A stretch of 64,000 nucleotides of DNA, from NCBI GenBank assembly GCA_030512335.1, contig JAULSU010000006.1, positions 3,968,001 through 4,032,000 of the forward strand, in the 5' to 3' direction. Made by a program: the position numbers and the translations under genes. This DNA comes from Immersiella caudata. Taxonomy: Eukaryota; Ascomycota; Sordariomycetes; Sordariales; Lasiosphaeriaceae. Position 1 is the first letter of the stretch. Each line of letters opens with the position of its first letter. Under the pieces are notes generated by a model. The model saw only the letters and a list, made by a program, of their open reading frames with translations. It did not search any database and was not told the DNA's origin. Shown piece by piece: positions 10,532-22,320 of the stretch.

Positions 10532-11223
10532 GAAGTTAGAGGCGTGGGCAGCTGGGACTCGTGGCTTCGGCCCAATCCCGTGAGGATTGTGAACATGGAC
10601 GGCCTGTGCGGGAATATCTGCCAATCATTGTGCTGAACGCCCTTTGAGACCTCTGTGTGGTCCAGCTGCGGGGGCGCAGCTTTGGTAGTGGCCGACATCA
10701 GGTAGCACAGCTGGTGGCTTTCTCTGAAGGGTTGCATGTTGGCTGTTCCACGGCGCGCATTGGCGAGCGACTCAGATGCGACTCAGACGCGAGTCGAACA
10801 GCTGAACTTCTATAGCATCCAGCACGGCTGCAAGTCAACCATTATCCCCTGAATCAACAAGGAGTGGTATAAAGCGATGACAATGGTCGTATATCTGACG
10901 TAGACTGTTTGTATGGTTATTTCGGCTCTTGAAACGAGAAGGACGCCGTGTAGAAAGTATACCAAAAGTTTCGTGAGATCTAGGGACGATGTTTACCTCT
11001 GTCCCAGAATGGTGTATGTTGGGTTAATGGCTCGGTTGTGTCAAGCTTCGAGTCCTACCTAGCTACGAACTTCTCTGGGTCTTGCCAGGGAGTATCTAGA
11101 GAGAATTTCACTGTCAAGATATCACCAAAGAGATGAAAAGGCTGTTTTAGATCGATCTTCAGATATCACTTTATGCAACGCTCTCTTGCATCTAAATACA
11201 AATGAGCAGGCAACTTGGCGTGC
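10532..11223. other. Intergenic, no gene seen
   Basis: This holds the convergent 3' regions of the GNAT and F-box genes. No coding segment, RNA fold or repeat was recognised. Confidence 0.5.
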
Positions 11224-12381
11224 TCAAGAACCTGGTGCAAGTGACAACACCCCCTTAGCCCAGTACTCCTGACACCGGTGCCGCTGCTGCTTCATCAAAT
11301 GCAGCTTGCACCTCTTCGTAAACTTCCCCTCCGACCCCATACAAGCCTCACAAGGCCCATCTGAATACATCTCACTCGGTCTCGGCACAACCCCCCCAAT
11401 CACCACATCCGCTCCATCCGCCCACCTCCCCACCCCCGTCACCGGCATCCGATACCTCCCCTCCCACGGCGTATCAAACCCAGCATACGCCCACTCCGCC
11501 GTCCTCACCTCCTCCGGCACCCTCCACGCACACCACGCCACCGCCTCCCAGCTCGGATACCCCCTCCCAAACTCCACCGTCCACAACTCATCCAACAAAT
11601 CCCCCATCCTCAACCCCCCCTCCAGCACCACCATCCTCCTCTCCACCCCTTTCAACACCCTCTCCGGAACCCTCGCATCTAGCCTCCTCACCTCCCCACT
11701 CGCACTTCCAAACTCACCATCCCCTCCCCCCTCCCAAATCTCACACTTTCCAAAATCCCCTATCCTCGCTACCCTCACCGGCGGCGGCTGCGCCACCAAC
11801 ATCCGCCTCCAGCTCGCCCCCTTCCTCGTAAACGCATAATGCCTCTTCCCCCCATTCCGCACATCCGCAATCGGCAACATCTTCTCCTTCTCCACCGCCC
11901 ATTCCATATAACACACCTGAAACTCCTCACTCACGATTCCCTCGCGCGCAGGCGGTGTCGGACGTCGCGTCCTATGCGTCTTTCCGTCGCGGGGACGATG
12001 CATGTCGCCCGGATCGTAGGGGAAGAAAACGGGAAAGTTTTTGTAGAGGAGGGGGTTAAATTTGCGATGGGGGTTGGATAAGGGTGGGGAAGAAGGAGAG
12101 GGAGTGGAAGGGATGGGTTTGAAGAAGAGGTGTTGTTGGAGGGCGGCGGAGGTGGTGATGAGGGTGTGCCATGACTTAGAGACGCGTTGGATGGTGGTGA
12201 GGAGGGGGGCGATGGGGATTTGGAGGAGGATTAGTTCGAGGAGTTCGGGGGTGGCGAGGACTTTATCGCGGGAGGCGACGGTGGGTGCATTGTTTGAGTG
12301 AGGTGGGCTGACGGGGGTGTTGTTTTGGGATTTTTGGGCCTCTTGCTGGCGGGCCTTTTCGCGCCTTTTGCTTTTGGTCAT
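11224..12381 (-). CDS. F-box domain protein
   Basis: A single exon of 385 aa. After a basic start (MTKSKRREKARQQ), residues about 40-85 form an F-box: KVLATPELLELILLQIPI followed by a helix containing QRVSKSWHTLI. The F-box is expected to bind Skp1 of an SCF ubiquitin ligase; the C-terminal part that would choose the substrate has no named repeat. The C-terminus has several cysteines (GPCEACMGSEGKFTKRCKL). Such F-box-only proteins are numerous and variable in filamentous ascomycetes. No intron is needed. Confidence 0.8.
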   Translation of the reverse strand: MTKSKRREKARQQEAQKSQNNTPVSPPHSNNAPTVASRDKVLATPELLELILLQIPIAPLLTTIQRVSKSWHTLITTSAALQQHLFFKPIPSTPSPSSPPLSNPHRKFNPLLYKNFPVFFPYDPGDMHRPRDGKTHRTRRPTPPAREGIVSEEFQVCYMEWAVEKEKMLPIADVRNGGKRHYAFTRKGASWRRMLVAQPPPVRVARIGDFGKCEIWEGGGDGEFGSASGEVRRLDARVPERVLKGVERRMVVLEGGLRMGDLLDELWTVEFGRGYPSWEAVAWCAWRVPEEVRTAEWAYAGFDTPWEGRYRMPVTGVGRWADGADVVIGGVVPRPSEMYSDGPCEACMGSEGKFTKRCKLHLMKQQRHRCQEYWAKGVLSLAPGS

Positions 12382-12540
12382 GTTGGTGGTGATGTGTCCT
12401 CGAAGAATTTTTGGGGGTTGGCAGCTCCTTCCTGCCGTTTTGACGGGTGAGGTTAGCTGGCTTTCGGTTATCGATCCGAACGGATGAAACTGCCTTGCCG
12501 ACCGCTTGATTTAGTTACACGAAGAAGGCAAGTTCCACGT

Positions 12541-13890
12541 GACTGTTGCATGTCCTCCCAACCAGTTCGATCGGCACTGCTTGCTCTTGCCGCGCATATT
12601 TCGTCCGATTCACCAAAGTGGGGCAAACCCCTCATCTCCATCTCTTCATCGAAATGTTGGGTTGGAAACCACCACGTTTTGAGTTCGACTACGATTGAGG
12701 TCCTGCCATTTTGAAATCCTTTCATCAGAGTCCGCCATGGACCGGGCACTGAGGCCTGTCCTGCCGTCTTTCCAACCAGCCAGGATGGACCGAGGCCCGC
12801 CATGGATCCGCTGGGGCTTTTACGTATATGAATGGTTGCTAATGGCCCCCTTTTCTCAACATTGCCCTCCTTGCTAGTCGACTGACATGCAGCTGCCTCA
12901 GGAAACAGCAATACAGACTCGGCGGCCCAAAGCGCATCCGGAAACCCCAGCACCACAAGTCCTTTCTCGATGTGCGTTTCGCGACCTCGGGCCAGCCAGG
13001 CGAAGAGTGGTGGTCCGCCTACCCGCTGTCGCTGCCTCCGCAAAATTCTTTGAAGTGCGAGATCTTTGCAGCCGAGTGCGACCTTGCCGAAATGGCCGAA
13101 GAGGTCCTCGATCTCCTCTTTGGCAAAGATGGCGACAGCGGCGCGCCTACACCAGCCGAGAATCCCCAGAAGGGGTCGGAGCTCTATTTTCGACTTCTCA
13201 GCTGGAAGTTTTCCCTACCCGCTGAGCTGCGCGACGAGAACGCCAAGCATCCAGCCGCCGTGCTGTTGCAGTGAGTTCCCATGCCAAACATGAGAAGAAA
13301 AGTCTCGGTGACCATCATTCCCAATGCAGATCTCGACTGCATCCTCGTCAGCCTCTTCCGCCCCTTCGACGGCCTCACAAGCGCCCAATTTGGCGGCATC
13401 GACCCCAAATCCACGTCGTACACGCACGCACACAGCGTCATGTCCACCCCCTGAGCCTTCCACGCCTCGTATACGCTACGACACGAGTTCTTCAATACGC
13501 AGCTCGCTTCCGTCGCCGCCTTCAGTGTCCTCTGGGATCTCGAATCCGGCCCCCTCCAGTTGCAAACCATTGTTCGCGCCGTGCAAGCCCTCGCGGAGCT
13601 GAGCGAGCGCTTCGCTTCGGCCAGGCACATCGCAGCGTCGCTGCAAGCGGTGGTGACGCAGAAGGGGCTGAGGTTGCCGAGTTTCGTCAAAGAGATCCTT
13701 GTGTCGAGGCGCGAAGCGAAGGGGGCAGCATCATGCGGTATAGTGTTGTGCCAGCCGCTGCGCCGAGGGGGGATAAGAGGCCCGTCCGCGAAGAGGGCCG
13801 TACGTATGGCTTTACCATTTCAGATCTGGTGGCTACGGCGGATGCAGATGTTGACCTTCATTGAGAGGATAACTGAGATTGACATCTCTG
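12541..13890 (+). pseudogene. Decayed fungal-specific transcription factor (MHR region)
   Basis: Segments typical of the middle homology region of Zn2Cys6 regulators appear in order: SALLALAAHISSDSPKW (near 12567), KRIRKPQHHKSFLDVRFA and GEEWWSAYPLSLPP (12930-13040), SWKFSLPAELRD and HPAAVLLQ (13200-13272), SLFRPFDGLTSAQFGGID (13345-13400), and AFHASYTLRHEFFNTQLASV (13455-13515), ending near SFVKE. The last parts share one frame but are cut by a TGA at 13452-13454 where relatives have a coding residue. The TGA at 13272 may lie in an intron. The best 59-nt GT-AG intron there (13271-13329) breaks frame. No Zn2Cys6 cluster was seen upstream. A pseudogene is most likely. Confidence 0.5.
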
Positions 13891-13897
13891 GGATGGC

Positions 13898-16188
13898 TTA
13901 AGCAGCACTAATATTGGTGGGGTTCACCCTACTTCCAGCCCCTCTGTCCCGCATCTCACCAATGTCAGACGCAATGCTGTGAGCGCTTTTCCTTCCGTGC
14001 CCATCTCGTTCCACGATAAGCATTCCCTCTTGGATCAAAGTCAAAAAATCGCAGAAGAAGTTGGTGCAGTCCGGGTGGGAGCGCAGTTCTTCGATAACCT
14101 AGAATGGGTCAGTCTTGTTGCTTTGTTAGAGATGTGGTGGGTATAAACACATTACCTCACTGATGACGGGTTTCACCTTGGCCGCAGGCTCCCCTTTGTC
14201 ATTCTTATCCTCAAAATAAAACTCGCTGGTGTGGAAGCGGATGCGGTGCAGGGAGAAACCAACCGCTTGGCGTCTGGTCAAAAAGTCTTCGATCCCTTGC
14301 CAGCCGCCAAAATACCAAGCTGACATGTTCATGAAAACGCAGCCCAAGCACCAAATGTCGTATGATGTCTTGATGAAACCATCCAAAGGCCGGATTCTGG
14401 CCTCGGGCGGTTCGTAGATCAACGAAGCGGGATTCTTTTTCCACGGTGCCTCGTCCTTGTCGGTGACCTCTGCCGCGCCAAAGTCTGCAATCTTTAGCAC
14501 CCCTTTTCCGTCACCGTCGGGACCCGGAAACCATAGGATGTTTTCTGGCTTGATGTCGCCATGTCGGCAGTGGAAAGCACGGGGACTTTTTGTCCGACCA
14601 TTCATGTCGGGCAGGGGTGAATTGCCTCCAAGTCCTAGTGAGCTGCTGTACATCAATGAGTCACTCGAGAAGGTGTCGTGCTTGTGTACAGTTTCGAGCC
14701 CTCTAGCCAGGCCCTCGCACTGCTCGGCTACCCACATAGCCGTAGTGGGACTCCTCTCGGGGCTACCGTTGACGGTTTTCCAGTAATTGAAGAGGTTTGC
14801 CCCTGCCAAGGGGAACACAAAGTGGTAGAGGCCGTTCTGCTCGTACGATGCCAGCAAGGTGATGAGGTGCTCGTGCTGATACTTGCTGATCACCCGGAGA
14901 ATGCGGAACTCGCGGAGGAACTCTTGCTCTGTCGTCTTGGAGTGGAGTTGTTTGACTGCGACGACGAGATTCTTCCTTTGAGGCTTGGGGACACTCTCCT
15001 TTTCCTTTGCTGATTTTGCTTCAAGCTGGGGTGACGACATGGGCGGCATGTTAAACGCGTGGTGGTCGGGATGAATTTCGGCCTCGAAAACCTTGCTGAA
15101 CCCCCCCGAGGATGACATCTGTTTCCATGTCGTAAAAGGCAGGATCGCTGAGTCTGGGAGCTTGAAACGCAAGGCAACCTTTCGCGAGTCTTGCCCGAGA
15201 TAAGGGGCGAGGACGGTCCACTGGGTGGCTTCAAACTTCCTCAGAGTTGACTGTCGCCAATTCCTCTTCTTGTTGAAACATTTCAGGGCGGCTTTGCTGT
15301 CCTTTCGGCGTAGTTCCCAGCGGTGTGAGGGTTTGCCCGGGGGCGAAAACTTCTCCAGAGGCAGGTCGGCGTCGCAAATCCCCTCCTCGACAAAGTCGTA
15401 AATTCTAGAGGGCCGGTCGATGAGGATCAAGATTGCTAGGATCTTTCGATACGACTGTGACGTGTTATCTGGCCTTTTAGTGACTGTTTTTGTGCCAGTA
15501 GGCGCTTCGAAGTGAGAGCGCCAACTTTGCTCGCCGCTCCCGCAAATCCTGTGCGCCTCGAGAGCCAACTCGTGCTTGCTCAGCGGAAGCCTAAAATCCA
15601 GTGTTTTAATTCGCTTCACAACTGACTTTTGGTAAACAGCTAGTTCCTTCTCGACCGAGTCTGGATTGATCAATCTCGGGAGCTGACGGCTTGGCAAGAA
15701 ATCGGCTCTCTGAGCTGCAGAATGGACAGATGCTCGACTGAGGGCGTCTTGCAGGGCGCCCGGGTTTTTGTCGCATGTCAAGGCCGAGGAATCTGTGCGT
15801 CGCCGCAGCTTCCTGCCGAGATCGGTGATGACGCTCAGTTCGGACTGCGGTGTTGGTTTGAGGCCAGTGGGTACACCTCCTTCGCGGCGGAATGGAGCTG
15901 TCTGAACAGACAAATAATTGGGATCCTGCTTGACATGCGGAGAACCGGCATTTTCGCTTTGAGGCTGTTTGATGGTGAGAACTTGAAATTTGGACCTGCA
16001 AATTCGGGATGCAGGTCATCCGCCCGGAATGACATGGAGCTTACCGTGATGTCGCGCAAATCCCTGTCGTGTAAAACAGGACTGCGACTCGGAGTTTCTC
16101 GGTCCTGAAGTTGTGCAGATTGATGGTCTGGCAGATCCAAGCCAGACAACCGAACGAGGCGGTCAATGGGACTAATCGGCCGTGACAT
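13898..16188 (-). CDS. Protein kinase 1, non-RD 'HGD' family
   Basis: Coding is complement(13898-14098, 14156-15964, 16045-16188), 717 aa. Both introns keep phase (GTAAGC...AAACAG and GTAATG...TTCTAG). Residues about 215-320 carry a module shared with the two neighbouring kinases: GICDADLPL (about 244), QWTVLAP (about 298) and AEIHPDHHAF just before the kinase fold. The kinase domain follows: a GGFSKV loop, VAVK lysine (about 384), the catalytic loop RHGDIKPENIL (about 515) with Gly in place of the HRD arginine, DFG, and YEPPE. Key Lys, Asp and Asn are present, so it may be active. The C-terminal exon (VIEELRSHPDCT...) matches that of kinase 3. The role is unknown; the neighbourhood suggests non-self signalling (inference). 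Confidence 0.85.
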
Positions 16189-16278
16189 GATGGGCCGTGG
16201 GCCATTGAACCGGGTCCATCGATGATGCCCAAACCAGCCAAACTGAAAAATGCAGTGACGGGGCGCAACCTTGTTGGG

Positions 16279-16287
16279 TATTTTATA
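16279..16287 (-). promoter_or_regulatory. TATA-like box upstream of kinase 1
   Basis: The minus-strand TATAAAATA sits about 90 bp before the ATG at 16188, the usual distance for a fungal TATA box with a short leader. Confidence 0.4.
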
Positions 16288-16583
16288 GGGGCTCTCCCGG
16301 GCGCATGTTCCGCGATGGGGCTGAAATGCATTCGATCAAATGGCAGACTTGTCTAGGCGCCCGCCTAGGTCTGGGGTGGTGTGTGGCTAGCTGTCCAATA
16401 CATTGGCATTGTTGGCCGAGGTGCGCTCGGAAGGGTGGTGTGCGGACAGCCACCAGCTGGGATTTCCCACACCAGCATTCAGCCCGGCCAGTCTGCCTCA
16501 GCAACAGGTCCACAGGTCTTCAGAATGGTCGCGGCAGGGTATTTGTGCCTCGATCTGTGGCGAAGTTAATCTGGTGTGCTCGT

Positions 16584-16589
16584 TATAAA
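16584..16589 (+). promoter_or_regulatory. TATA box upstream of small gene
   Basis: TATAAA lies 96 bp before the ATG at 16685, supporting that a plus-strand gene starts there. Confidence 0.4.
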
Positions 16590-16684
16590 GCCGGCTAGCC
16601 AGCTCCATCCGCCTCTTCGGAGTCCTTTCCTAGACGTCGTCTCCCCCACCCGCCAGTTCCCAGGTCCTTGACGAATCGACCGGA

Positions 16685-17072
16685 ATGCCCGTCGCTGAGC
16701 AGCAACCTAATGCAGTATTGCAGGAGATCCCAATGGAGGATGTTGACCCTGAGAAACTCGCCCGGACCTTGCAAGATCTATTTGGAGAATCACCCGAGGT
16801 TTATGTGTGTATTTCCCTCCTTGCCCAGTATTTTATCGTTGTTCTAATGCGTGCGACTTAGATGAGGCACCGTGTTTACTTTGTCAGAGTGCCCCGTCTG
16901 CTTTCAGCTGTAGGTGACACCGTACCTGCCTTGACCACTTCCACTGACAATTTGCTAGGACGAGCTTGGCGAATGCAAGAACCTGACCACACGGGTTGCT
17001 GTCGATCCCCCTGCTGCTGTGGGCAGGAGCCGGTCGGGAGGGTGGGCAGCACGGCTCCGTGGCGTTCAATGA
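16685..17072 (+). CDS. Small three-exon protein, unknown function
   Basis: The proposed exons are 16685-16804, 16862-16909 and 16959-17072, giving 93 aa. Both introns are phase 0 (GTGTGT...CTTAG, and GTAGGT...GCTAG with a CTGAC branch point). The start is acidic (MEDVDPEKLARTLQDLFGES), then VYFVRVPRLLSADELGECK; the last exon ends RSGGWAARLRGVQ. No family is recognised. Support is a TATA box 96 bp upstream, good splice consensus, phase agreement and protein-like composition. Without the first intron the frame ends after 58 codons. It lies in the divergent gap between kinases 1 and 2. Confidence 0.45.
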
Positions 17073-17891
17073 AACCCGAATTTTGGCCCCCGAGCTGGGA
17101 AGGGCAGGAAGGCGCTGGCGATGCAGCGAGGACATGGATGGAGCGAAAACTTGGAAGCGGCAGGTGCGCATGTCACCCGCCCACTCCGTCGCGCCCAACG
17201 AGGCTCCCGTCGGCCCCCACACAATTTTCATTTTCGCGATCGCGTGCTCTGTCAACTGCGCAGAACCCTTCGTTCGCGCGTGGCGTTGGAGGCTTGGGCG
17301 TCTGTCAGATTTCTCCCCTCCTCACGTACAAAAAAAACAAAACCCCATCCCACGCTTTCCCCAGACCATGCCGGCATTGCCATTGTCGCGGCAAGTCGAT
17401 CAGCTAGAAGAATGAAACGAGCTTTGTCAAGGTAGTGCATCAATCTCCCGTCTCGGACCCCAAGCCCGCACACTCGACAGGTCTCGGCAAGACACTCGGT
17501 GTGACGCCCCGAGAATTTGGTTGGCCTGCAGCTAATCTCGCACCTGCAATGTCTACCTTTTCGGTGCGTCATGCAGATAATTTTTGCATTTTCCACCCTC
17601 CAACTTCAGAGCCTTGCTGGCGATGGCGCAAGCCCGAGGGCGCGGCCCACTCGATTCCCATGGAGGGTCCCGGTGAGGCGCGCAGTCATGAAGGCGTCCG
17701 CGGGCTCAGGCTGCAACTGCGATGCGCCCGCGTCTTTTATTCACAGCCCGCTGCACTGCAAAGGTGTTGTGCCGCTTCGTCTCAGTTGAACTGAAACCTG
17801 CCGTTTTGAACCTCAGCGGTTGGACTCTTGTCCTTCACGCCACGCTCGCTGATAGCCCAGGTTTCGTGCTTTTTTGTTTCGTTTGCTGACA
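17073..17891. other. Upstream region of kinase-HET gene, no gene seen
   Basis: This is about 0.8 kb of moderately GC-rich sequence before the kinase-HET start. Several overlapping short frames occur but none has family features. A pyrimidine-rich leader precedes the ATG at 17892. Confidence 0.45.
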
Positions 17892-20800
17892 ATGACAAAC
17901 CTAGACGCCCAGGATATGGCCCTGGCCGACAGAATCCTGGGGGTTCTGAAGAGAAGCCAATTCGACAAGGACAACAAGTCGTTTGTGCCTGAAGGATGTC
18001 TCAAATGCATCATCACGGAGAAGGCCATCGCCGAGGAGCTCCAAGAGGCGTATGAGGAGGCGGACGACACCGAGGCCGATTTCATGGACTTGGTTTCATT
18101 TATCCACCAAGAAGCAACAAAACCCTTTGCAATCGCTGTCTGCATCAACATTGAGGATTCAACTCTGTACAGAGCGATGAAGCTGTTCAAAAAGTACAAC
18201 TTTACCGACGAGAATCTACCCATCAAGCAGTGGAGCGACAAGGAGAAGCACCAGTTCAGCTCGTTCCACAAGTTGTGGAACAGAAACAAGATCAGCCTTT
18301 TCTACAAGCACCAATGGGAGTTCCTGGCCCCCGTTCTTCTGGCCGCCACCCAGAGGCAGAGCAACCACGACTTCACCCACGACCATGTCATGCCCTTTAT
18401 CGAAAAGTACAATGAAGGATTCGATAAGGGCTCCTTTGGTCAGGTTTACCAATACAAGATTCACCCCAGCCACCTCAGAGATCCGGACAACCCCGAGAAA
18501 GTGTGGAACGAGCTTGTTGCGGTCAAAGAGGTCCAGCCCAGGAGCGATGAAGATCGACAAAAGATGGTCCGTTGCTGGGAACAGGAAGCAAGCGTGCTGC
18601 AGAAGATGAACGCCCTAAATCAGCCTCACATCGTCCAATTTATTACGGCATTCCGACGTGGCGACAAGGGGAAGGAAGACTACTACCTCATGTTCGAGTG
18701 GGCCAGCGGCGGAAATCTTCGCAACTTGTGGAGGACATTCGACCGGCCATACCCCACGCCAGCCTTGGTCAAGGACAGTGTGAGGCAGCTTCTCGGCCTT
18801 GCTACAGCCCTATGCGAGGCTCACTACCCGGAGAGTGGAACCAAGACAATCTTTCGGCACGGAGATCTCAAACCCGAAAACATACTCTGGTTCAAGGGCG
18901 GCGATGGTGAGATCGGGATTTTGAAGATTGCGGACTGGGGACTCGCCAGACAACACAACCTCGAAACGGAGCAACGCAGCAACCGTACATCAACCGGGTC
19001 CGGCACCCGGCGCTACGAACCGCCAGAAGAAGAGACTGGGGAGGGGGTGTGGGCCAGCTCGCTGACGCCGGGACAGGTCGACTTGAAGCAGAAGAAACGA
19101 TCCCGGTTGTATGACGTTTGGGCAATGGGCTGCATCACCTTGGAGTTCTTGATCTGGCTGCTCTACGGCCCCGAGGAGCTCAAAAAGTTCAACTCTGACA
19201 TCAACGGCGGCTATTCGGACTACCCTCCATTCTACCAGATCGAGATTGTCAAAGGGAAAAAGGTAGCCCGGGTACATGACGCTGTGGTCAGATGGATGGA
19301 TCACATGGCTCAGGACCCAGCCTGCGCACCGGGCGAAACAGCACTTGGAAGTATTCTCGAACTTGTGCGCGATCGGCTTCTGGTTGTCAAGCTACCCCCC
19401 AGGCTGGGGACCTCGACCTACAACCAGCCTCAAGCACCAAGATCGTCTTCCCGATTTCGACGAATACGGTCAAACAGCTCTTTGGCTTCCTCGATTCATA
19501 CCCCCAGCATAACACCGAGCCTTTCTGCCACTACTTCGGATCTCGACACAGACGCCATCCCGCACATTGTCATTTCCGGGCCCGACCAAACTGACTCACT
19601 TGCATTCAAGCCTCCCCCGATATCACCGCCCAGGGCGCCACCTCCCCCTGTCTCCCTGTCAGAGAAAAACCCGCCCCTCCCGTTTTCTGAGCAGGGCCAA
19701 GGGGGAGGCCGTGCACTATCCGATGAGTTTGTGCTCAAGATGGAGGATATCTTTCTCGATCACGACGAAGAAGGAGAAGACTACTGGCTCCCAGACATTT
19801 CCGTTCGAAGGGCACCACCATCAGACGACACCAAGGTCTTTGCTACCGACGACGGCGACAGAGACATCGACTCGAATCCCACCATCAAGGCTGCGGATCA
19901 ACCAAAGCGACAACTGGCACTCTCGCCTATCCCTGTGCAAAGTGGTCTCACGGCACCAACAGCCCAGCTGGCCGACTATGGCAATGCAAGATTGGCAGAT
20001 GACTGGGAAATACTTGTCGACAACGAGTTTGCGGCGAGGCTCTTCTCGAATATCAAAGCCTCGAAGGGGTTTGATGATTCGCCAGGGCTGCGTCCGACAT
20101 CCAACTTGTGCGATGACTGCCGCGAGCTTCGCGGCCAACTTTGGGATACGTTCGACAAGACATACCTCACGTCATACCTGAGACAGAACGCGAAGAACAA
20201 GACTTGTGATCTCTGCGGACTGTTTTACAGGTTGTGCGAGCGCTCCAACTCTGCGCAGAATCCGACTGCGCTATTTGAGAGAACCGAATCTTCGTTAAGG
20301 CTCAACGGCACAAGCTCTTCCATTCTTTCCATATTCCGTGATTCCGGTACGTATCACCCCGTGTCATATCGACTTACCCACCGCTTACCATGCCGCAGAT
20401 CTACGAACAAGAATCGACCACAGCATTCAGATTGGCTTTGGGCAACTCCCGGATGCAGACTCAAAAACGCACCTCGACATCATCCGTCAATGGCTCGAAT
20501 GCTGCGACCAAAAACACCAACATCTATCATGCACCTCTCCGACAACCAAGCGACTCCCCACCAGGGTCCTCGACGTCGGCAACCCCGGCGACCCCAAGGT
20601 CTACCTTCGTCAAACCAAGCGCGGCGACACGGGCCAATGGCTGGCCCTCTCGCACCAATGGGGATCCGACCCCCATTTCTGCACCACGACAAAAACCCTC
20701 ACCAACTATCTCCAGGGCATCGACTTTGCCGCCCTCCCCGCCACCTTCCGCGACGCCGTCAAAGTCTGCCGCGCCCTCGGCTGCCGCTACCTCTGGATAG

Positions 20801-21921
20801 ACTCCCTCTGCATCATCCAAGGCCCTGGCGGCGACTTCAACCAAGAAGCCAAGCACATGGAACAGGTTTACAGCGGCGCCTACTGCGTGCTCGCCGTCAG
20901 CCGCACCGCCAGCCACCACTACGCCGGCTTCCTGCACCCGCGTAAGCAGCGCGACGTCGTCGCCCTCTCCCACTCTGACGAATCTCCGCCCTTTTACATT
21001 TGCGAAAACATCGACGACTTCAACGCCCACGTCCTCGAAGGCGACCTCAACCGCCGCGGCTGGGTCCTGCAGGAACACGCCCTCGCCCGCCGCACCGTCT
21101 TCTTCACCGAGCACCAAACCTACTGGGAGTGCGGCGGCGGCGTGCGGTGCGAAACCATGATGAGCATGCGCAACGGGTTGGCTGCCTTTTTGGGAGACCC
21201 GTCCTTCCCGCGGCTGATCGAGACGGCGCAGCAGGGGGAGAAGATTATCCACTACCAGAACCTCTACGAGCGGTATGCTCGTCTCGGATTGACGAATGAG
21301 TATGACCGGCCCATGGCGATTGACGGGCTGCAGCATCGGATTCTGGGCGCGCTCAAGTCGCAGGGCGGGTTTGGGGTTTTTGATGAGGGGACGACGAAGA
21401 AGGGGTTGCTGAGGCGGAGTTTGTTGTGGCATAGGGCGAGGGAGACGACCAAGCTGAAGAGGATTGTGTTTCCCAAGGATAGGACTATTTCGGTGGTTCC
21501 GAGCTGGTCTTGGATGGCGTACACGGGCGCGATTGCGTATGTGCGGCTGGAATTTGGGGGCGTTGAGTGGGAGGAGCTGCAGAGTCCGTGGTCGGGCGGG
21601 GGTGAGGTGTTGACGGAGGTGCAGGGTGGGCGGATAGCCTTGGTTGGTCAAGGGAGAGAGTTCAACGTTGGGTGGGGGGAGGGTGAGGCCATGTTGGTCT
21701 GGGATGTCCTTGGGGAGACTGAGAGGTTGAATGTGCTGTGTGTGGTGCTTGGGAGGCAGAGGGGTGTGGTGAAGGTTGAAGCTCGTTGTTACGTTTTATT
21801 GGTGACCTTGGGTGGTGGTATGTCAAGAGATGGGACGAGGTTGTATGAAAGAGTGGGCGCAGGTTATCTGCCAGGTCGCTGTGTACATTGGGAGAGATCG
21901 GTTAAGGTGACGATCCATTAG
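17892..21921 (+). CDS. Protein kinase 2 fused to a HET domain
   Basis: Exons 17892-20346 and 20399-21921 give 1325 aa; the intron GTACGT...CGCAG splits a GAT codon in perfect phase. The ATG at 17892 is the first in frame. Residues about 60-185 hold the family module (QWEFLAP near 143, KIHPSH near 194), then a kinase domain: FDKGSFGQV loop, VAVK (about 211), RHGDLKPENIL (about 322, Gly for the HRD Arg), DWG in place of DFG (about 349), YEPPE. A 250-residue Pro/Ser-rich linker leads to a CDDC...CDLC pair (about 738-776) and a HET domain from about 885 with all three signatures: LALSHQWG, YLWIDSLCIIQ and RRGWVLQE. HET domains trigger incompatibility cell death when activated (family knowledge). 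Kinase control of HET output is an inference. Confidence 0.9.
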
Positions 21922-22292
21922 AGGAATATGCACAATACATGTACATATCACATCATCAGTGCGCCTCTCTTAAGGCTGAAGAAGAGAGATGATCTTTCTT
22001 TGCAACGACCTCCATAAAGCTTGATGAATCAGAGTGGCTGAATGTCTTCTCGCCGCGCCTGCGCGTTGATGAGCATGCAGCCCCTGAAAAGCCCCTTGCC
22101 TTGTGGTCGATGGGCTGTTTCGAACATGGTCGGCTATCTTGATATTTACACGAGTCTATGCTCCAGATGTTGCAATGTCTTCCGAGACATGGATCGACGG
22201 GATAATGTGATCCTCCGAGAATGATCGAGAGCTGCCAGTGTCTCCTGAAAGTTCCCGGAGACTGTTTTGCGAGAGTGATCGAGAAGCTTCTC
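21922..22292. other. Convergent intergenic region
   Basis: The 3' ends of kinase 2 and kinase 3 face each other. Apart from the imperfect tandem duplication that starts near 22218, nothing was recognised. Confidence 0.45.
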
Positions 22293-22320
22293 CTAAAATC
22301 TGCCGGGAACTGTTTCGCCG
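22218..22320. repeat. Imperfect tandem duplication, about 50-bp unit
   Basis: Two adjacent units share the pattern CGAGA(A/G)TGATCGAGA, CTCCT(G/A)AAA, and CCGG(A)GA(A)CTGTTT before CG. The second unit contains the last codons and stop of kinase 3, so the protein's C-terminus derives from a local duplication. Units differ by several indels. Confidence 0.45.

Noticed and set aside
12468..13043. Minus-strand frame (191 codons)
   Set aside because: No family features, while the plus strand holds transcription-factor words in the same place.
20527..21651. Long minus-strand frame (374 codons)
   Set aside because: Antisense to the HET half of kinase 2, low-complexity composition, no domain.
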